This document shows, piece by piece, positions 59,146 to 64,000 of a DNA stretch of 64,000 nucleotides. Under the pieces are notes generated by a model. It did not search any database. It saw nothing but the letters and a program-made list of their open reading frames with translations, and was not told where the DNA came from. Position 1 is the first letter of the stretch; every line of letters starts with the position of its first letter. A program made the position numbers and the translations under genes. Source of the DNA: Candidatus Thorarchaeota archaeon (GTDB lineage: Archaea; Asgardarchaeota; Thorarchaeia; Thorarchaeales; Thorarchaeaceae); assembly GCA_029855935.1 (NCBI GenBank), contig JAGSHN010000020.1, forward strand, positions 62,001 through 126,000. Direction: 5' to 3'.

Positions 59146-59153
59146 TTTTAAAA
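59146..59153 (+). promoter_or_regulatory. TATA box of the purine operon (leaderless purN)
   Basis: TTTTAAAA is centred about 29 bases upstream of the purN ATG, and there is no Shine-Dalgarno site, so the first gene is probably translated from a leaderless mRNA. Confidence 0.65.
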
Positions 59154-59178
59154 ACGGTGATTCTCCACCACCGCGCGC

Positions 59179-59787
59179 ATGAAGCGTATTGGGGTGCTCA
59201 TCTCAGGACGAGGCACCAATCTCCAAGCGCTAATCGACGCTCAGCAGAGAGGAGAGCTTGGCGGAGAGATAGTCATCGTAGTCAGCAACAAGAGCAAGGC
59301 ACTGGGACTTGAGCGTGCACGCAGGGCCAGCATCGAGACAGCCATCGTGACGAAGAAGCAGTATCCCGTGAGAGAGGAGCACGACAGGGCCGTCGTCAAG
59401 ATCCTTGAGGATCGAGAAGTCGACCTCGTTGTCCTTGCAGGCTATATGAGGATACTCACTGAGGTGTTCATCGATGCCTTCCGCGACAGGATAATCAATG
59501 TTCATCCATCACTTCTGCCAGCGTTCAAGGGCGTCAAGGCTCAGTGGCAGGCAGTCGAGTATGGCGTCAGGGTATCCGGCTGCACTACACACTTCGTGAC
59601 ACTGGACATGGACGCAGGGCCCATCATCCTTCAGAAGGCCGTTCCCGTCCTGATGGATGACACCGGAGAAACGCTGGCTGAGAGAATCCTACCTGAGGAA
59701 CACAAGATCTTGGTGGAGAGTGTCAGGCTGTTCTGCGAGGACAGGTTGAGAATAGAGGGTCGTCGAGTACGGATACTGGACCGGTGA
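59179..59787 (+). CDS. purN: phosphoribosylglycinamide formyltransferase
   Basis: 202 residues, normal for PurN, which formylates GAR with 10-formyl-tetrahydrofolate in purine synthesis. GVLISGRGTNLQALIDA is the phosphate-binding opening and VLAGYMRIL the folate loop. INVHPSLLPAF holds the catalytic Asn and His, and HFVTLDMDAGPIILQ the catalytic Asp. First gene of the operon; six bases separate it from purF. Use of a folate-dependent enzyme while Mtd implies H4MPT is worth noting, since the formyl carrier here is not readable. Confidence 0.96.
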   Translation: MKRIGVLISGRGTNLQALIDAQQRGELGGEIVIVVSNKSKALGLERARRASIETAIVTKKQYPVREEHDRAVVKILEDREVDLVVLAGYMRILTEVFIDAFRDRIINVHPSLLPAFKGVKAQWQAVEYGVRVSGCTTHFVTLDMDAGPIILQKAVPVLMDDTGETLAERILPEEHKILVESVRLFCEDRLRIEGRRVRILDR

Positions 59788-59793
59788 TGAGAG

Positions 59794-61191
59794 ATGTGTG
59801 GTGTCTTGGGAATACTTGGTGAATGCTCACTTGCGACAGCACGCGAGCTTCTTCTCCTGCTTACCCATCGTGGTCAGGATGCGTCTGGCCTGCTGTGGCG
59901 GGACAATGGCGAGTTCTCCGAGTCAAAGACTATGGGCAGTCCTGCTGGTATAGACGTCCCGGACACAACATCAACACTCATTCTTGGGAGTACCCGCTAT
60001 CCGACTTCTGGTCGGAGGGTAGTCTCAAATGACGAGCTCGACAGATTCGTCGGACCATTCCGCAGAGGACAACTGGCTCTTACTCACAACGGCAACATCA
60101 CAAACATTCCTTCGATAACCAGAGATCGCTATCACTGTGACACGGAATTCATCACGGTCCTTCTTGACCAGCTGATCGACAAGAACGACGGTTCGCTCCC
60201 CGATGCCTTTCGAGAGTTCGACCAGTTTGTCGACGGTGCGTACAGTCTTGTAGGTCTGCTTGGCGACAAGATGTTTGTCTACCGCGATCCTCATGGCTTC
60301 AAGCCGCTGGTCTTCGGACGGGCGCCGGGCCGTATTGTTGTTGCCTCCGAGAGCACGGTTCTGGACATGGCGGGTGTGCCTCTTGAGCGTGATGTCTATC
60401 CCGGTGAGCTCCTCATCTTCGGGCACGGCGGCTCTATGGAGAGTCACTCAATCTCCCAGAACGAACTACACAGCCACTGCTTCTTCGAATATGTGTATTT
60501 TGCCCATCCTGCGGCAAGGATAGAGGGCCAGCTCGTCTATGATGTGAGGTTCAGACTGGGAAGAGCACTCGCTCAAGAGTTCAAGAGGAGAGGACTCGTG
60601 CCTCCCGACTATGTCGTTCCCGTGCCGGACACGAGCCGCCCCGCCGCACAGGCCCTCGCAGAGGAGCTCGGGGTACCAATGCGTGAGATCATCCTGAAGA
60701 ACAGATACCTGGGCAGGACGTTTATTGCGAAGTCCCAGAGAGAGCGGGACGCGATGGCGAAGAATAAGTACATCTATCTGGAGGACAAGATAGCGGGCAA
60801 GAACATTCTCGTCGTGGACGATAGCATAGTCAGAGGCACAACTGCAAAGATGATAGTTGCCGACCTGCGGAGGAGGGGTGCCTCCAAGGTGTACTTCACG
60901 GTGACGTGTCCGCCGCAGGACCATCCCTGCTACTACGGCATCGATATCTCCACATCGAGCGAGCTAATCGCGGCCGAGGCGGAAGAGGAACAGATAGCCG
61001 AGTTCATCGGTGCTGACGCGCTGATCTATCAGACGATGAATGGCTTGGTCAACGCAATAGGGCTGAGGGATCTCTGCCTTGCATGCCTGAACGGCGAATA
61101 TCCGACAGAACACGCGAGGAGGATACGTGCCGCAGTTGCGACCAACGCGGGTCCCCCGGAGTCCCGCGACTACGAGAGGGTAATAGAATGA
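59794..61191 (+). CDS. purF: amidophosphoribosyltransferase
   Basis: 465 residues. Met is followed directly by CGVLGILGE, so Cys1 becomes the N-terminal nucleophile of the glutaminase domain without a propeptide. THNGNITN, SSVQ-region equivalents and GSRYPTSG-like STRYPTSGR follow. The phosphoribosyltransferase half carries the PRPP motif ILVVDDSIVRGTT near residue 345 and the VPVPDTSRPAAQALA loop. It catalyses the first committed step from PRPP and glutamine. GAGAG precedes the ATG; its TGA overlaps the purP start. Confidence 0.96.
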   Translation: MCGVLGILGECSLATARELLLLLTHRGQDASGLLWRDNGEFSESKTMGSPAGIDVPDTTSTLILGSTRYPTSGRRVVSNDELDRFVGPFRRGQLALTHNGNITNIPSITRDRYHCDTEFITVLLDQLIDKNDGSLPDAFREFDQFVDGAYSLVGLLGDKMFVYRDPHGFKPLVFGRAPGRIVVASESTVLDMAGVPLERDVYPGELLIFGHGGSMESHSISQNELHSHCFFEYVYFAHPAARIEGQLVYDVRFRLGRALAQEFKRRGLVPPDYVVPVPDTSRPAAQALAEELGVPMREIILKNRYLGRTFIAKSQRERDAMAKNKYIYLEDKIAGKNILVVDDSIVRGTTAKMIVADLRRRGASKVYFTVTCPPQDHPCYYGIDISTSSELIAAEAEEEQIAEFIGADALIYQTMNGLVNAIGLRDLCLACLNGEYPTEHARRIRAAVATNAGPPESRDYERVIE

Positions 61192-62144
61192 AGATAGGAA
61201 CAGTGGCAAGTCATAGTGCGCTCAACATCATCTCAGGAGCGCGTGCAGAGGGATTTGACACCGTGCTGTTCTGCACGCCTGACAGAAGAGCATTCTACGA
61301 GTCCTTCGGCCTCGGAGGTCAGATTGTCGAGGTAGGCTCGTTCGAAGACATCCTTGACACGGACATAGGTGACGACGTAGTGCTCATCCCTCACGGCTCG
61401 TTTGTGGCCTACATCGGCGCACAACGCCTCCTGGACTCAGACCTCCGACTCTTCGGCAACAAGGAGCTGCTCAGATGGGAGGAGGACCGCACGCTGAAAT
61501 CGAGACTTATGAACGAGGCTGGCCTGAGGGTCCCCCGAGAGTACCGGAGCTTCGATGATATCGAGACACCTGTCATCGTGAAGACCGACGGCGCGGCGGG
61601 CGGGGTAGGATACTTTATCGCGCGCGATGCGGAGGAGGCACGACGCAAGAGAGAGGACGGTGTCAGGTACTCAATCCAAGAGTACATAGTCGGAACGAAG
61701 GTCTTCGTCACCTACTTTCGCAGTCTCGCGCACGACAGGACAGAGGTCTTCGGCGCCGACATCAGGTACGAGACCGATGCCGATGCGAATCTGCGTTTTG
61801 TCGACACGCCGTCGTTCGTCGTCATCGGAAACCTCCCGCTCGTGCTCCGAGAGTCCACACTTGCAAAGTACTATCAGATGGGCGTTGACTTTGTGGAGGC
61901 CTTTCGCAGGCTGACGGGACAGGACCTGCCCGGCCCGTTCTGTCTTGAGACCATCATCGATAGAGAGCAGAGAATATACACGTTCGAGTTCAGTGGGCGC
62001 ATCGTCGCCGGCACAAACATCTGGATACCGACGTCGCCTTACAGCTACGTCCAGTTCGGAGAACAGATGTGGATGGGCAGAAGAATCGCCCGAGAGATTC
62101 GCGACCTGATGCAGGCTGGGAGACTTGAGGAGGCATTGTCATAA
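61188..62144 (+). CDS. purP: FAICAR synthetase (5-formaminoimidazole-4-carboxamide ribotide synthetase)
   Basis: 318 residues, an ATP-grasp enzyme that uses formate and ATP to formylate AICAR in archaea lacking PurH transformylase. TVASHSALNIISGARAEGF is the substrate-binding opening. IPHGSFVAYIG, LRWEEDRTLKSRLMNEAGLRVPREY, VIVKTDGAAGGVGYF (glycine-rich ATP loop), GPFCLETI and FEFSGRIVAGTN all match PurP. It is overlapped four bases by purF (ATGA) and its TAA shares a base with the next ATG, so the three genes are translationally coupled. Confidence 0.93.
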   Translation: MKIGTVASHSALNIISGARAEGFDTVLFCTPDRRAFYESFGLGGQIVEVGSFEDILDTDIGDDVVLIPHGSFVAYIGAQRLLDSDLRLFGNKELLRWEEDRTLKSRLMNEAGLRVPREYRSFDDIETPVIVKTDGAAGGVGYFIARDAEEARRKREDGVRYSIQEYIVGTKVFVTYFRSLAHDRTEVFGADIRYETDADANLRFVDTPSFVVIGNLPLVLRESTLAKYYQMGVDFVEAFRRLTGQDLPGPFCLETIIDREQRIYTFEFSGRIVAGTNIWIPTSPYSYVQFGEQMWMGRRIAREIRDLMQAGRLEEALS

Positions 62145-63217
62145 TGGAGAGACCAACGATTGGAATGATCGGCTCTCACAGCGCAGAAGAGATTGCGGTT
62201 GCTGCCAAGGCCAACGGATTCGAGACAGTGGTCGTCTGTCAGAGGGGACGGGAGAGGCTCTATGCGGTCTACGACCGGCATCTCTTCGACCATATCATAG
62301 TCCTAGACAGGTTTGCCGATATGATCAATGACGACGTCCAGGAGCAGCTTGAAGAGCTGAACACACTATGGATACCGAACCGTTCCTTCTCAGTCTACGT
62401 CGGATACGACAACATAGAGAAGAGATTCCGCATCCCGATGTACGGCAATAGATGGTTGCTGAGGGTCGAGGAGAGAGGCACTCCCCGGGACCAGTACTGG
62501 CTGCTACGAGAGTCTGGCGTACGCATTCCCGAACCTGTGAATCCCGAGAAGATTGATAGGCTGGTCATAGTGAAGGTCCAGCAGAAGGACCGCCCACTGG
62601 AACGAGCCTTCTTCTACGCCGCGTCCACGGACGAGTACCGTGAGAAGAGCGAGCGACTGATTCGTGAGGGAGTGATATCAACAGATGACCTCGCGGCGGC
62701 GACAGTGGAGGAATTCATCCTCGCACCAAGGTTCAACGCAAACTTTCAGGCCTATGGCATGAGCGACTTCTGGGGTAGTCTCGACTTGGTGGGATTCGAC
62801 GACAGGATTCAGACCAATCTCACCGGCCTGCTCAACCTCCCCGCTCGGGACCAACTCGCCATCGATGTGCCCATAGTCAATGAGGAGGTGGGTCACAAGG
62901 GCGTTACAATGAGAGAGAGCAAGAAGCCACTGGTATACGATGCAGCGGAGAGGCTGATAGAGGGTGTGAAAAGACATTTCCCGCCGAAGATGATAGGCCT
63001 CTTCAGCCTGCAGGGCGCTCTGACTGAGGAGTCGGAGTTCGTCGTCTTTGATCTGAGTCCGCGTGTGCCTGGTGCTCCGTGCGTCGGGCCCACCAGCCCC
63101 GAGATGCGGCGGTTGTCCCTGAAGTTCGGTCGTGAGATTATCTCACCGCTCGACCTCTGTATGATAGACATAGAGACCGCTGTGCAGGAGGAGCGCCTCG
63201 ATGACGTATCCACATGA
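62144..63217 (+). CDS. PurP-like paralogue, divergent
   Basis: 357 residues, clearly related to PurP: IGMIGSHSAEEIAVAAKANGFETVVV, the DNIEKRFRIPMYGNR block absent from its neighbour, LLRESGVRIPEPV and EFILAPRFNANF. Several family motifs are changed: NRSFSVYVG for HGSF-x-AY-x-G, VEERGTPRDQYWLL for WE-x-(D/E)RSL, KVQQKDRPLERAFFY without the glycine-rich loop, and GLFSLQGAL for GPFCLE. Catalysis as FAICAR synthetase is doubtful. It could be a regulatory partner in a hetero-oligomer or act on another purine intermediate. It lies between purP and purC. Confidence 0.85.
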   Translation: MERPTIGMIGSHSAEEIAVAAKANGFETVVVCQRGRERLYAVYDRHLFDHIIVLDRFADMINDDVQEQLEELNTLWIPNRSFSVYVGYDNIEKRFRIPMYGNRWLLRVEERGTPRDQYWLLRESGVRIPEPVNPEKIDRLVIVKVQQKDRPLERAFFYAASTDEYREKSERLIREGVISTDDLAAATVEEFILAPRFNANFQAYGMSDFWGSLDLVGFDDRIQTNLTGLLNLPARDQLAIDVPIVNEEVGHKGVTMRESKKPLVYDAAERLIEGVKRHFPPKMIGLFSLQGALTEESEFVVFDLSPRVPGAPCVGPTSPEMRRLSLKFGREIISPLDLCMIDIETAVQEERLDDVST

Positions 63218-63280
63218 TTCAAAACGGGTCTTTGGCGGGTGGCAGCTCGCACAGGTCCAGCGTGATGTGAGGAGATAGAG

Positions 63281-64000
63281 TTGCGACTGATACACGAAGG
63301 CAAGGTCAAGAGGGTCTTCAGTGATCCCGAGTCTGACGACAGACTGATAGTCGAGTTCACCGACGCAATCACCGCGGGCGACGGCGAGAGGCGTGAGATC
63401 ATCGAGGGCAAGGGAGCAGTGGCCTGCGAGACAACGGCGCTGCTGTTCGGTTATCTTGAGGACAAGGGCCTCGCGACTCATTTCATTCGGCAACTCGACG
63501 AGACGAGACTCGTCTGCAGAAAGGTAAGCATATTTCCCATCGAGGCTGTCTGCAGGAACTTGGCCGCTGGCTCTTTTGCGCGGCGTTACGGCCTTGAGGA
63601 CGGACGACCACTCTCGCGTCCGCTGGTCGAGTTCTTTCTCAAGAGCGATGAGCTACACGACCCACTGATCACTGCGGATGCCATCATCCGACTTGGGCTG
63701 GCCACACGCGAGGAACTTGACTTCATCAGGCGAGTCACACTGGCGGTCAACTACTATCTTGGAACTCTCCTCAGTCAGGTGGGGCTCAGGCTAGTCGATT
63801 TCAAGCTCGAGTTCGGCAGGACTGATGATGGTGACATTCTGATAGCGGATGAGATCTCAGGTGACACGATGCGCGTCTGGGACGAGAGCGGTGGGTCGCT
63901 GGACAAGGATGTCTTCAGAAAGGACAAGGGCAATGTGCTTGAGGTGTACAACCTACTGCTGGAGAAGCTAAAGGAGACGAGGCCCAAAGAGGTCCCAGTC
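63281..64000 (+). CDS. purC: SAICAR synthetase, partial (runs off window)
   Basis: The first 240 codons are present. LRLIHEGKVKRVFSDPESDDRLIVEFTDAITAGDGE is the ATP/substrate opening (normally EGKAK), and EGKGAVACETTALLF and CRKVSIFPIEAVCRNLAAGSFARRYG are diagnostic. PLVEFFLKSDELHDPLI, LVDFKLEFG and IADEISGDTMRVWD(E/K) complete the core. The enzyme condenses CAIR with aspartate. TTG 63281 has GAGGAGA five bases upstream. Fifth gene of the purine operon, 63 bases after the PurP-like gene. Confidence 0.95.
   Translation, partial: MRLIHEGKVKRVFSDPESDDRLIVEFTDAITAGDGERREIIEGKGAVACETTALLFGYLEDKGLATHFIRQLDETRLVCRKVSIFPIEAVCRNLAAGSFARRYGLEDGRPLSRPLVEFFLKSDELHDPLITADAIIRLGLATREELDFIRRVTLAVNYYLGTLLSQVGLRLVDFKLEFGRTDDGDILIADEISGDTMRVWDESGGSLDKDVFRKDKGNVLEVYNLLLEKLKETRPKEVPV

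Overview
The window is from an archaeon. The evidence is a two-repeat TATA-binding protein, TATA boxes at archaeal spacing (including an apparently leaderless purN), F420-dependent methylene-H4MPT dehydrogenase (Mtd), type 2 IPP isomerase, the archaeal purine enzyme PurP, a tungsten aldehyde:ferredoxin oxidoreductase, and frequent TTG/GTG starts with strong Shine-Dalgarno sites. Several proteins carry what look like longin/roadblock-type small-GTPase regulator folds (one on a 7TM protein, two fused to winged helices, one beside a MinD/ParA ATPase). Together with a non-canonical FtsZ/tubulin-family GTPase operon, these point to an Asgard-like lineage, but that placement is inference. No tRNA, rRNA, CRISPR array or insertion sequence was recognised.

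Layout. 1-4.7 kb: a cut-off alpha/beta hydrolase, a large polytopic membrane protein, and a small conserved protein followed by the aldehyde oxidoreductase. 4.7-11.3 kb is signalling: MinD-like ATPase plus longin/winged-helix protein, a degenerate histidine-kinase-like protein coupled to a CheY receiver, an intact PAS histidine kinase, and a second longin/winged-helix paralogue. 11.5-15 kb: a membrane protein with a C-terminal helix-hairpin-helix region, Mtd, and a zinc-ribbon protein. 15.2-22.9 kb: a four-gene MacB/Lol-type ABC system whose second ATPase has a C-terminal AbrB/SpoVT domain. 23-26.2 kb: a surface-anchored Ig-like protein, an intergenic region with a strongly folded RNA-like element, and a HARE-HTH-like/Mrr-like nuclease pair. 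26.8-30.5 kb: an aminotransferase, decayed KDG kinase and KDPG aldolase genes, and an alpha/beta hydrolase. 30.7-45 kb: TBP, site-2 protease, an FMN/FAD/FeS oxidoreductase, a tiny repeat protein, lactate permease, an SDR, sirtuin, an HTH regulator, a crotonase, the 7TM-longin protein, RidA and a TPR protein. 45-52.4 kb: a beta-propeller/coiled-coil protein divergent from a three-gene operon (896-aa helical protein, FtsZ-like GTPase, 358-aa partner). 52.5-59 kb: an ADP-forming acyl-CoA synthetase subunit, IPP isomerase and membrane proteins. 59.2-64 kb: a purine operon purN-purF-purP-purP-like-purC that runs off the window.

The strongest candidate for an undescribed system is the FtsZ-like operon with its divergent propeller protein and the inverted repeats between them. 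Next are the folded 169-nt element beside the nuclease pair and the 57-residue proline/tryptophan repeat protein. The KDG kinase and KDPG aldolase lesions suggest loss of this branch of sugar-acid breakdown.
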